The notes under the pieces are model-generated. The model was not told the origin of the DNA, ran no database searches, and was given only the letters and a program-made list of their open reading frames with translations. Source: Blattamonas nauphoetae (lineage: Eukaryota; Preaxostyla; Oxymonadida). From it: a stretch of DNA of 64,000 bases. The stretch lies in assembly GCA_033064195.1 (NCBI GenBank), contig JARBJD010000071.1:124001-188000 (forward strand). Direction: 5' to 3'. Below are positions 29,260-39,700 of the stretch, piece after piece (within the stretch, counting starts at the first letter, position 1; every line of letters starts with the position of its first letter). The translations under genes and the position numbers were made by a program.

Positions 29260-30139
29260 TCAGCAAAAGAAAGACAAAACAGTGCTATTCTGGGAGATTT
29301 CGATGATATGTCGAAAGAGGATCACATGGGAATTCGCAACGATGGGTTGAAAGAAATTGCCGGTACACATGTTGAAAAAGAAGTGAAAATTGGAGATTAT
29401 GGTTTCATAAACGGCACCACCACAACCAATGATGGCATAGGCCATCACTTCATTGCACATAATGTCCATTATTCTCAGGATCAACGATCGAAACTGTTCA
29501 ACGTCGTTGACATAATATTGGGTAGTTTCACAGAGAAAACTGCGGAACAGTTTTGAAAGGTCTTCTGAGAGAGTTGTAATCGAGACCAGGGGACAGATTT
29601 CAGAAAGTTTGGCAAGTTGGAAGAGTTGATGATTGATGGTCTGAGTTGGCAGTATTTGTTTGAGAATCGAATGAGAAAGTCCTGATGAGTGGAAGAGAGT
29701 GAGGATATCTTCATCAGATGACACTGAAACAATCAGGGATGGAGAAACAGACCGAGTTTGGTGAGCGACTCAATATCGATTTCCTAGAGAAGTTGAAAGC
29801 ATGAAATGGTGAGAATAATGAATGGAAAAAGCGAACTTGATTATCGCGTAGAGAGATGGCAACACCAAAACGATGAAGGAGATCATTTCGTTCTTCTTTT
29901 GTTGTGTGGTTTAAAAATCCTGAAGAGAGGAAAAACGTCGAAAAACGCAATAAAAAGACACTTCGCAGAAGATTAACGAGAGATTCTTGAATATGTGGAT
30001 GAGAACGCTCGAACATGTTCAAATACGTGGCGAGAAGTTCATCGAATCGTTCGATCGGATTTTTCTCGGCTGCTGTGACAGTTAAACCATCCAAATATTC
30101 CACTCCAGAAGGTGGAGAGGTAGAATTGACGGTTAACAT
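29260..30139 (-). CDS. Unknown protein, four exons, 251 residues
   Basis: From an ATG at 30139 (MLTVNSTSPPSG) exons 30139-29962, 29919-29837, 29783-29753 and 29723-29260 join in phase (756 bases). The introns are 42, 53 and 29 bases, each GT...AG with pyrimidine-rich 3' ends. The 31-base third exon is notable. The protein is helical (ERFDELLATYLNMFERSH, EERNDLLHRFG, LSEDLSKLFRSFL) and ends in Ile/Phe-rich helices. No domain is recognised. An extra 3' intron is possible near 29370. Confidence 0.6.
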
Positions 30140-30403
30140 CTTTTCAGGACGAATTAAAAATTTGATTCTTGGTTTCGTATAAAAGAATTGTGGGGGATTG
30201 TGATCGTGATGATGAAAAGTGCAAGGAGTGTTTATGACAGAAAACAATCGGTTCGTGCACACCACACATTCGTAGATACGACGCTGGGAATGAAGACAAA
30301 TAAGATATCAAGAAGAGGTGCCGATTGACTTGGATTCGATTCTATTGGGGGCATGATCTATCGTCGATTCATTTCAGCTTGACTCATCATTTTGAGTGAT
30401 ACA

Positions 30404-31916
30404 ATGAGTGCTCCACCCGAATGTATGTTCTATTTATTCATTCTTATGATGCATTTTGATGCTTGTTCCTTCTCAGTTCGATTCATTCACAACATTCAGG
30501 ATGGAGGATTCAGGTATCTTCCTAAAGTTGAAGAAAACACAGCAAATGAACATTTTGTGGTCAAATTGGTGCGAAATCCTTCGGACGAGGATCTCAAGAG
30601 AACAGACAACGAGATCCCAACACCAAAAATCTTCATCCATCCGCACATCGTCCGATTGAAGGAAGTTGTGCCAAAAGAGAACATGCATGCGATTGTGATG
30701 GAGCTGGGCGGACAGTCTCTTACTCAACTGGTGTCTTCTCACAACGAACGTGGAGTTCTGGTTGATTGTCATGTTTGTCGATATCTGATATTGAATCTTG
30801 TTATTCAGATTGTTTATCAAGTGATGGTTGATATTTCGTCAGCGCTGTGCTTCATGCACAACCATGAAACGGAGAGAACAGCGCACGGAGACGTGAAATT
30901 GGAGAACATTCTTCTTTTTGGAGATGGTCGTGCAAAACTCTGTTTGTGACTCTCTTCATCGATCTCTCTTTGTTGTCTCCTTCTTTTCACTTTGTTCTTC
31001 TCTTTCTCCCTTCCCCCTTCCATCTTTCTTCCTCATTCCAACCAATCTATTTCTCTTTCTCTTCCTATTTCGATTCTGTGATGTGTTTTGTTCTTGTGTT
31101 TCTCTGTTTCAGGTGATCTTGGAGCAGCAGAATCGGACGACTTGAACGAGACTGGTGGAGTTCCATCGATCCAGTACGTGTCGCCGGAACGAATGGAAGA
31201 CCCAACATGTCGAGCGAGCGCTTCAGCAGATGTATGGGCGTTGGGGATTGTTCTCCACTGGCTGCTGTTTGGGAAACCGCCGTTCACATCTGAGAGTTCA
31301 ATCCGATTGCTTCGAGACATTGGAAAATTCAAGCCGTCTCAAATAGGGACGAGTTGTGGAGAGAAAGAACGAGAACTGCTGATTCGAATGTTGGATCCTG
31401 TTTGTCTTCTTTTCTTGTCTTCTCCAATTCTTTCTTCATTTGCCCTTCCCTCAACTTCTCTTCTCTTTCACTCATTTGTGGATGTTTTTCTGTTGTGTTT
31501 AGGATTGTGGGTCTCGATTGACGAGCAAACAACTTGTGGAATCGAAGATTCTGCGATGCCTGATCAATACGACAAAGGCTGGATGGAAGCTGAGTGAGAT
31601 GAGGTCGAGAGAGACAGAAAAGCGAGTTGGAGACCTGGAAGCCACTCTGCGAGAATCTGAAGCGAAAGTGGCAGAACTCCAACATCACCTGAAAAGTGTG
31701 GTGGACGGCAATAATCCACCATTGCGAAGAACCATTCGATCTCAATCACTCTTTCGGTTTATCACAGTTCCTCTGCTTGTCTTGGTGTTTCTGATCATCT
31801 TCGTCTTTCTCCTTTTCGGATTGCGGATGGGAACACTGCTTCTGACATGTTCAGATGGGAAAACCGTTCACATTCCCTTTCCGTTCGGGTATGAGATCGA
31901 TGTCCAGTGTGAATAA
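30404..31916 (+). CDS. Protein kinase with coiled coil and C-terminal membrane anchor, 394 residues
   Basis: Exons 30404-30422, 30477-30941, 31113-31399 and 31503-31916 join in phase (1185 bases). The protein has a VVKLV lysine near residue 35, a glycine-poor nucleotide loop, IVMELGGQSL hinge, HGDVKLEN catalytic loop (about 142; HGD in place of HRD but with the catalytic Asp, Lys and Asn), AKLCDLGAA at about 160 (DLG for DFG), VSPERM (about 185) and a DVWALGIVL helix. After the lobe (LDPDCGSRLTSKQL) comes a Glu/Arg-rich coiled coil (about 285-320), then a single hydrophobic segment at about 342-364 near the end, so a tail-anchored protein with the kinase in the cytosol is likely. A further 36-base in-frame intron at 30774-30809 is possible. 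Ser/Thr specificity is likely. Confidence 0.8.
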
Positions 31917-32472
31917 CCAGTTGGGCAACTTGCGGCTCCACCCCTTTCGATGAATACGGCAATGTCAACTTCGTCCTGGCCAGCAGAGTTGGGTCGAACA
32001 GCGAGACCATTCTCTTTTCTTGCGACATGTCACTGATTCTGATTCAGTCGAAATATAGTCTGTGTGAGCAAGATATGAAACAATTGTCAACCGAGCATTG
32101 TTCTAGACACTCAAAAGAACTGAAATTCTTCTCCAACAACGGTTACTTATTCGATGAGAGAAGATGGGCGGTTCTTTGTTGTTTCTCGTCGTTGGCGTCT
32201 GCGATCCCAGCACTCTCGCGTAGTGTCATTCGACAGCTCTTCGTCAGTGTTGGGGACAGAGGCTCGTCGGAAGGCAGGGCTAAATGGCTTTGTGATGAAC
32301 CGGCTCGTGAATCAGAGTGAGTAATGACCTTTGTGGGGAAACGGGACTTTTTTGTGTTTTCGTTGGTGTGATGGGGAGTTTGTGAAAGTTCGGGTGTGAA
32401 AGAGGTTGACGATAGTGTTGAAATTCGATGAGTGAAATAAATGACCGTGTATGAACACAAATCGAAAGAATT
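31917..32472. other. Intergenic, nothing recognised, up to the arm breakpoint
   Basis: Short open frames only (32027-32320 plus, 32493-32143 minus) without domain features. The right edge is where similarity to the inverted arm begins. Confidence 0.4.
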
Positions 32473-33067
32473 TCGACAGAAAGTTCCTTTCATGTCCCTC
32501 CAATCATCGATTATCTGACAAAATAGCTCCCACTCTGCCTGATTTTGAGTGGATCGCGCAGTGTTGGAGAGTGATCGACGTGTCCCGATTGGAGAATTCC
32601 TCCATCCTCTCGAGCGTCAGCAATGGTCCCTCATCACTTCGAGTGAACTCAATGTGTGATGTACGAACAACTGACGAACATATCGAGGCGAATAACACTT
32701 CTGAGTTTGTCGTTTTGCGATCGAGTTCTATTTTCGCTTGGGAGAGAGAGAATGTTGCATTTCTGGCAGTGAACAGGCGAAATTGACTGTTGTGTAGATT
32801 GGACCGCTGCTATGCAGGAATCAGTTGTTCATTTGAACTTGGTGAAGTGAGAATGATGGATGTGTCGTTCTGCCCATTCAACCACAGAATCGACGATATC
32901 ACTTCGAAATTCAAACATGCTACTTCGGCATAAGGCAACTGGAGGATAGCATCAGATGTACAAAATTCGTCCTTTCGAACGAACGGCCGACGAAAATCAG
33001 TGAGTCCAACCGTTGCAGATGGTGGCAATATGCCTGACATCAACACAAAAATGAGGAGGATGCACAT
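32473..33067 (-). pseudogene. 5' fragment of a beta-helix surface protein gene
   Basis: From an ATG at 33067 it encodes a signal peptide (MCILLIFVLMSGILPPSA) and about 80 residues matching the protein that starts at 50196, then a TAG at 32811-32813. Matching sequence continues to 32504 in another frame (FASICSSVVRTSHIEF) and ends at the arm breakpoint. The rest of the gene, present in the right arm and beyond, is missing, so this is a truncated duplicate. Confidence 0.85.
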
Positions 33068-33359
33068 AGAGGGATGTAGAATCGTTGAGAAGGGGATTCT
33101 CACCCACACAAAGGTTTGGGAGGGTCACAAAAGGAAAATGGTTTGATCGATCTCATGTTCAGTCGTTTCTTCCCCCAACATGTTCAAACCATTTCCACTA
33201 CTCTCCCATGCGATCCTCTGTCTTCTTCTGATCCAACACTGTCTGATATTGTGTGTCTTCCTGTCCACTCTCTTCTTTGTTTTCCACTTTCTTCCCCTGT
33301 ATTCTTCATGAATCTCATTGATTCTTCATTTCTTTCATCTCTTGTATGTGTGGATCCAG

Positions 33360-34592
33360 GAAGAAGTGATTCAGGGATATTGTTCATCGCTTCGGAATTG
33401 TTCAGAAAAAGAGACTTTGCCGATTCTTTCTCAGATTCGAACATTTCTGGAATCAGGTTTGATATTCACGAGCATCCCTTCTACCTTTTCTGCTCTTTCA
33501 TCATTTCGATGTGTTATTCATCGGTGAGTCTTCTTGAGTATCTTATCTTTGAACTCACTTCAACTCTCTCTTTCTCTCTTGTATTCAGATCTGGATAAGC
33601 TCCCAACTCGTTGTGCGATTGCAGAATCATGCGGTCTTGTATCCATCCTTTCTGGCGTTGTCTCATCTCACAGCTCGGCTGGACTGAGAGTTTGTTCACT
33701 GTTCGTCTTATCATCCAATGCCGTTGTCTTTCAGAGCATTGCTTCCAGTTTGTTGGTACTGCTTCAACATACTCTCGGATCACTTGAGCTTCAGAAAACA
33801 GAACATAGTCACCTCCCAAATAATCAACAAGAAACGATGGTGACAACTCCAGTGAATGACGTTAACAAACAACTTGTCGAGCTTCACACAACCGTGTGCA
33901 ACATGGCAAAGCTGATGGCCGAACAGTTCGGAAAGATAGACAGTCGAATGATGAAGTATGATTCCATTCTGAATCAACTGGATGAAAAACGGAGATCTGA
34001 CCTCCTCCGCGAATCTCGGTTCCAGCGATGGTCAAAAACAGGGGCAGATGCTGTTGACTTCTTCGATGAGGATTTCATCATCAAGACAGGCGACACATTC
34101 ACACGTCGTCAAAGACCAGAAAACGAAAAGACCAATTTCATCCCCAAGACCCTGTTTTCTCCATTAATCTCATCAGATGTTGCCCAACTTTCATTCTCAA
34201 TCACCCACTCATATAATGGATATTTCTTTGGAGCTGTTAGCGCACATCTTGTTGACACAGGAACAGTTAGTAATATTTGGGATGAAAAACATGGGCGAGC
34301 AGCTTGGGGATGCGAATACAAACCATCAGCCGTTTTACAAGCAAATGGAGCACCTCCTCAAGGAAAGACCGACCAAATCGTTCTGGAAGCAGATTGTCGA
34401 GTTGGACGACGGACACTCAAACGTTTAAGCGACGGGGAAGTACATACCACCTTTTACGTTAATCTCTCGCTGCCTTTCCGATTCATGATTATTCTTCTTC
34501 ATCCCAATGTTTCTGTCACAATCAACTCTCTCACTTTCACAGCCAAACCAACACTGAAGGGAGGAACAGAATCTCTCTCATTTCGGGATTGA
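33360..34592 (+). CDS. Helical N-terminus plus SPRY-like domain protein (left-arm copy)
   Basis: Exon 33360-33456 (EEVIQGYCSSLRNCSEKET through RTFLES) joins in phase, across a 134-base intron (33457-33590), to the exon beginning DLDKLPTRCAIAESCGLVS. A further 45-base in-frame intron (GTTTGTTCAC...CTTTCAG, about 33689-33733) is likely. After an armadillo-like start and a coiled coil (LMAEQFGKIDSRMMKYDS) comes the SPRY-like region: FIPKTLFSPLISSDV, LSFSITHSYNGYFFG, QIVLEADCRVGRRTLK, NLSLPFRFMIILLHP. It ends at a TGA at 34590-34592. Earlier exons probably lie between 33150 and 33360. The partner and function are unknown. Confidence 0.6.
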
Positions 34593-34826
34593 CCAATCAC
34601 AAGCACCATTCTTCCCAAATTTGTATTCTTTATCGCAGTCACTTCACTACTCTTCAAGAAATCATCATGTCATCTCAACTTTTTCATTCTTACAGATATT
34701 TCATCCCAGATAGATTCATTGTCATCAAAATGGCGGGCAGAACTTGTCGAAATCGAGATCCAACCAACAAACAGTCCGATGGTATCAAAAGCTGGTTCGA
34801 TCAATCGTTCATCAAGTTTTCTCAAA

Positions 34827-35906
34827 ATGACATCAACACGATCAGATTCTTCGCTACAAGACGCTGTCCCACAAGCTCGGTCATATTCACCTCATCAATC
34901 GTCCATCCATCACACATTTCTGAGTTGGGATGGCGAAACGATCGCTTCGTTGAAAGAAGCCTCAGCCCTCTTTATGTCCCTTGTCGAACTGGTTAAAGAT
35001 GAAGTGACGATGACGCTGGCACAGCAGGAGGACGCTGTGTTCCTTCTAGAAGTTCTGAGGCCGGGATATCAGACTCTTCTGACAGAAGACGAAGTGTTGA
35101 AGAGTCTCGCTCCATCCCCAAAAGGATCGATTCAAGGGCTCTGTGATTCGATCTGCATTCTATTGACATCATTCAATCAAAATATTGTTGAAAATGCGAT
35201 GCAAATCTTTCGACGCATCTTTATCAGCCAACCATTCCCAATCAAGCGACAATTGATGGAAACCAATATTATTGCCGAGATCCTGGCCCTTCTGAAAGGT
35301 CCGACTCTCCCTGTTCCGCACAAGGAAATCATGAGCACCCATTTACTGGCAGTTATCCCATTCTTGCTTCGGATCGGCCTCCCACAATGGATGAAGACTC
35401 TGAACCTTCCAACTCGCTCTGATCAAATCCCTGTTCGCGACACTGTCCTCCAACACGTTGTTCTCCCGTCGAAATGGTATCTACGCGAACTGTTGGTCAA
35501 TCGATATTCGATCACAAAATCAGAAGATCTGAAGAACTTTGTGAATTTTGAGATCGACCTTGCACTTACCAGTGTTTACTATCCACCAATGTTTGCTGTT
35601 GTGATGGAGTTGTCGCTCCCTGCATTTCTTACGAGCACGCTCGCTTTTGTTGAAGCCGACAACGCCATCTCGCGTGTCATCATCAATCTCTCATTCACAG
35701 TCAAAGACTGGCAGAACAAAGCAGGAGATGATTATAATTACTTTGATTGTCTGCTGATGTGTCTCTCTGTCGAGGGCATTGAAGACGAGATTGAGCAACT
35801 GACAGCCACCGACGGTGTGGATTATGCGAAAGACATTTCGAACTATTCGGAGAATTTCATTTGGGGACGTGGGGGAAACTTGCCTCTGAATGCAGATCCC
35901 GATTAG
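34827..35906 (+). CDS. Helical-repeat protein, 359 residues (left-arm copy)
   Basis: The ATG at 34827 (MTSTRSDSS) gives a 1080-base frame, exactly the length of the right-arm copy (48440-47361), which supports this start over longer frames. The body is all helices: FLSWDGETIASLKEASALF, LAQQEDAVFLLEVLRPG, IVENAMQIFRRIFIS, LPQWMKTLNLPTRSDQIPV, VLQHVVLPSKWYLRELLV. It closes with LSVEGIEDEIEQ and an acidic tail. This is the family I associate with many hypothetical Blattamonas proteins; an armadillo-like superhelix is inferred. The two arm copies differ at few residues and both are intact. Confidence 0.7.
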   Translation: MTSTRSDSSLQDAVPQARSYSPHQSSIHHTFLSWDGETIASLKEASALFMSLVELVKDEVTMTLAQQEDAVFLLEVLRPGYQTLLTEDEVLKSLAPSPKGSIQGLCDSICILLTSFNQNIVENAMQIFRRIFISQPFPIKRQLMETNIIAEILALLKGPTLPVPHKEIMSTHLLAVIPFLLRIGLPQWMKTLNLPTRSDQIPVRDTVLQHVVLPSKWYLRELLVNRYSITKSEDLKNFVNFEIDLALTSVYYPPMFAVVMELSLPAFLTSTLAFVEADNAISRVIINLSFTVKDWQNKAGDDYNYFDCLLMCLSVEGIEDEIEQLTATDGVDYAKDISNYSENFIWGRGGNLPLNADPD

Positions 35907-35928
35907 GTTGAAATGGCGACAAAAAGGA

Positions 35929-36005
35929 TGCTCCAACCTGGAATTGAACCAAGTCCTCAACATCATCAGAATGAAATTGTTGCGTGCGCCTTACACCATT
36001 GGAGC
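35929..36005 (-). tRNA. tRNA-like gene with an oversized anticodon loop (left arm)
   Basis: On the minus strand, GCTCCAA at the 5' end pairs with TTGGAGC before the discriminator A (7 bp). TGGTGTAAGGCG fits an A box. The T arm CTTGG/TTCAATT/CCAGG contains the B box GGTTCAATTCC. The anticodon stem CAACA/TGTTG encloses a 15-base loop (ATTTCATTCTGATGA), 8 more than usual, suggesting a small intron. A T5 run follows 3 bases after the end, as for an RNA polymerase III terminator. The anticodon cannot be fixed: TTC, CAT or GAT are possible. Confidence 0.55.
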
Positions 36006-36156
36006 TCACGAGTTTCAATCATAACTACTTTCATTTCGGAGTGGTGGATGCATCACATTTCACTAGTTTCTCATGATCAAACCAACTTTTCTCCATATTC
36101 CATTCCCCAAACATCCGGCAACGTGTATATGTCAAGAAACGCATCCATTCTCTCAA

Positions 36157-36760
36157 GAACTCTCTCTAGGGAGGATTGACTGCATTTCTCGAGATCAGAA
36201 GGACGAAAATTACGGTTCCGAGAGATGGCGAGGTGAGAGATTGTACAGAGTCGATGAAAGTCGACTCTGATCAACAAAAAAAGCCGAACCATCCAAAGCT
36301 CGCAGCCAGGATGAAGAACACGACGATACAAAAGAGATGAACAAACTCGCTCATCGCGAAAAAGAAGAAACTTAACAAGACAGTTCCTAACAAAGAATGG
36401 TTATCTCCCATTCTAATCCTTTACAATGACTTGTCAATGTTGTTCACTTGTCCGAACGACGCTGATCATCAATGTCTAAGACGAGAAGAGGGGAACTGGT
36501 GTGTGAATGTGAGAGTGGGTGGTGTGAATGCAATTGATAGTGGCGTGGTTGTTGAGACGAAGCAGCACTGTTTAAACAGCTGTATTGATTGTCTTGCGAT
36601 GTGAATGGTCTCCAGGCAAGTGTGATCAATGATGAAAACCATTCATTTTGATCTTTCAGAGAGGAGACAAGTTGATTGATTCGAGAAGTGGTGTGATGAA
36701 AATACTATTCAATGAAGATGAAAATGTTGTGCTTGGTCGTGATGCAAGTGGATTGAAGTG
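36157..36760. other. Intergenic, nothing recognised
   Basis: Unique spacer starting at the inner edge of the left arm. No frame of note. Confidence 0.4.
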
Positions 36761-39700
36761 TCATCCAATCTTTGATATCACGTTCCCTTCCTTCTCGTTG
36801 GATGGTTGAGGAACGCTGTCCAGTGCATTGAGCTGCGATAGAACTGTTTTGAGCGTTGGGCGTAGGGATGGATCGAGTGAGAGGCAAGGAAGGATGATCG
36901 CCTCCATCGATTCACGCACTTTCTCCATCAGAGGCTTCTCGGAAGACGCCAGTCGACGCTGAGCTGTTGCTCCATCAACTTCCCCGAAGGGCACAAGACC
37001 AGTCTCAATTTCACACAAGACAAGGCCAAGACTAAAAACTGCCCCGTGGTCGGCATTCTCTTTCGTTAGTTTCCAACCCTCCTGCAACACTTCTGGCGCC
37101 ATCCATCGCTGGCCATCTTCCGACATCTTCTTCCCTCCTTCACCAATTACACTCTCACCAAAAGCAACACTCTGGTTCTCTCGCATCTTCAAACTCACTC
37201 GATCGTTCTGATCGAACAGAACCCAGTGCGGTGACAGATGAGTCAACACATCGGCAATCACATTCATTTCCACAAGACTCACAAGTCCCTTTGCGATCGC
37301 CTGACTCACTTTTCGCTTCTCCACAAATCGAGTCGAGTGAGGATTGTGAAGAGCGTTGAACAGCGTGTCTGTCTCCACTGCCACCGAACGCTCCATGTTC
37401 TCGTTGCACACAATCACTTCCAAATACGATTGTGAGAGAGGAATCCCTTCCTCATTCGCAAATCGAGTCTGGCCAAACAAAGATCCTTGTTTGTCGTTTA
37501 CGGAAGGAAGTGATGAGAGTGCGCTGTTCGACTGGCCTGTGATTGGATCGTTCTCTTCCATCTTCTCATCGAATTCAACTTGTGCTGGTGACATTTCTTC
37601 GTTCGAAAGTTCTTTACGAGTCGAGTGTCGTTTCCGAAGCAAACAGACACACACAACAATCACCAGTGAAACAAGAAGAGCACACGACAGAGAAATGATC
37701 ACAGGAATCCACCATTTCGATTCTGTTCCTCCAAGCGATTTGTTTCCTGATCCCAATCCAGACACAACCATCCAATTCGATGTTCGCTCTCCATTTCCAA
37801 ACACAAGACGGCCTCGCAATTCCATCTTCTTGTTCAGTTTCCCAACTTCCCCTTCTGGGAAAGGAATCACGATTTCAGTTTCGTTCCATTGTGTCGCTGT
37901 TGATGTTGGGAGATCAACAATTTCGCCCCTCCCTTCCACATTCTTCGACGAGTCCCACTCAAACACTTCCAACGACAATCCACACGGTATCAGTGTCTTC
38001 CCAACCACTTTCACTGTCTGTTTTCCACTCTTGTCTGCCTCAACTTTCGATTCTGTCGAGTTCAGAGTTGGGACAAAGAGTGGAGAACGGGTAATGTCTT
38101 CATCTCCTTCGATTGAGCATTCCGAGACATCCAACCAAGCAGAGCGAGAATTCTTCGTCCCATCGCCTTCCGACAGACTTCGGATTGTGACGACGCCTTC
38201 TCCCTCGCAGTGAATATTCTGTCGAGCAGAGGGAAAGTCGGCGATCGATGGTCCGTTTTGTGAGAAGTCGCATTTTGTGATGTTCAGCTTCCCACCTCGC
38301 ATCCAGATCCCTCCCACTTTAATATCTTTCATCATCACACCATTCAGCTCCGTGTCTGTCTCGAACAGCTCAATCAATCCACTCGACCATCCACAAATCG
38401 ACACATCTTCGCTGTTCGACTCGCTTTGTCGTGTTCCTGAAATCGAACAGTATTGAAGCACAACTGTCCCTTTCGACGCTGACACAAGTCTGAAAGTTGA
38501 GACTGACAAGTCGGCTGTGATTGTGAGCAGTGTCAGTCTGCACAGTCCTCCCTCCTCCACTGACACCAGCACTGAGCTCGGATGGGACGAGGATGGACTG
38601 GCTCGAAGGGTGGCTGGTTTGGCTTGGAACGAAATCAAATTGAATGGAACGCGATTGGTGACGATGAGTGGAGAAGAGAGGTCAACTGAGTCGACAACTC
38701 GCATTGTCGTGTCCAAGATCCTGAGAGAAGTCGCTCTGTTCCACGTTGATTTGATGGAATTGCAGTTTTCAGGATCAGCTCCGCTCATCTCTATTCCGGA
38801 TCTCTCTTCATTTCCACAAACACACAACGACAATTTCGTTGGCTTTGGTGGTGTTGTGATCGTTGTTTCGGAAATTTGGATTGGTTGGTTGTTCGAGTCT
38901 TCGAGTGATGTGAGCTCGTATTCTGAACAAAATCCGAGAGAACCACTCACTCCAAGTTCGATCACAGCACTTCGACCAAACGATGACGAACTGAAAGACA
39001 CGTCGAAAGAGAACGAAGTATTCAGTGTCAGCGATCCAACTGTCTCACTCGGTAGATTCATTCCAGAAACTTCAATCACCACCGATGTGTTCAGTGAATT
39101 CGCGAGAACAACTTCAATTTTGGTGATCAGAGCTTCATCTCGCTTGATATCATCTTGTGTCTCGAACACAACAGAGTGGACAACTCCTTCCACAGATCCA
39201 TTTGAAATTCCAACAATCGTGTAGGAATATTCATACTTCAGTTGGCTTCCTTCTGTTGGATGCAGTTGGAGAGGAGACGATGTTGCTTCCGTTGATGTTG
39301 TTGCATTAACGACAAACGATGTGTTGTGCAGTGACGACGAAGGAGTCGAGGGAGAGCCAATCGGATAGCCAGATACTGACACTGTGTAGAACTCTCTCAA
39401 CACAAATCCCGATCCTTTCAATGTCACAAGTGTTCTATCTGGATCGTGATTTGTGCATGACGCCGATGTGAGTCTCACAGGTTCTATCGGCATTTTCAAC
39501 AGGATTGGCGAGAATTGAATCGGATAATCTGTGTCACCCATTTTCGCTGACACACCAATCACTTCGTATTCCTCTCCAAAGCCAATAGAGTTCTTCCATC
39601 CTTCCATATTTCCGTTCGATGGATACAGCTTCACTGTCTGGTCAGAAAGAAGTCCGTTGTTGTCTGTTGCCAGATCAATCACAACTTCCTCACTTCCATC

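Larger units (their letters stand above)
32473..36156 (+). repeat. Left arm of a 3.7-kb inverted duplication
   Basis: 32473-36156 is colinear, inverted and highly similar to 47111-50790. Sharp ends are visible. On the left, TGTCGAAATTC departs from TGTCGATATTG. On the right, both share CGCATCCATTCTCTCAA and then differ. Gene order inside is a beta-helix gene start (minus), a SPRY-like gene (plus), a helical-repeat gene (plus) and a tRNA-like gene (minus). Confidence 0.9.

Noticed and set aside
35929-36005. tRNA-derived SINE rather than tRNA
   Set aside because: No A-rich tail or target duplication follows; a terminator T run lies directly after the acceptor. Not fully excluded, hence the moderate confidence.
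37356-38213. Plus-strand frame of 285 codons opposite the receptor gene
   Set aside because: Shadow of the long minus-strand receptor frame; no domain or splice logic of its own.
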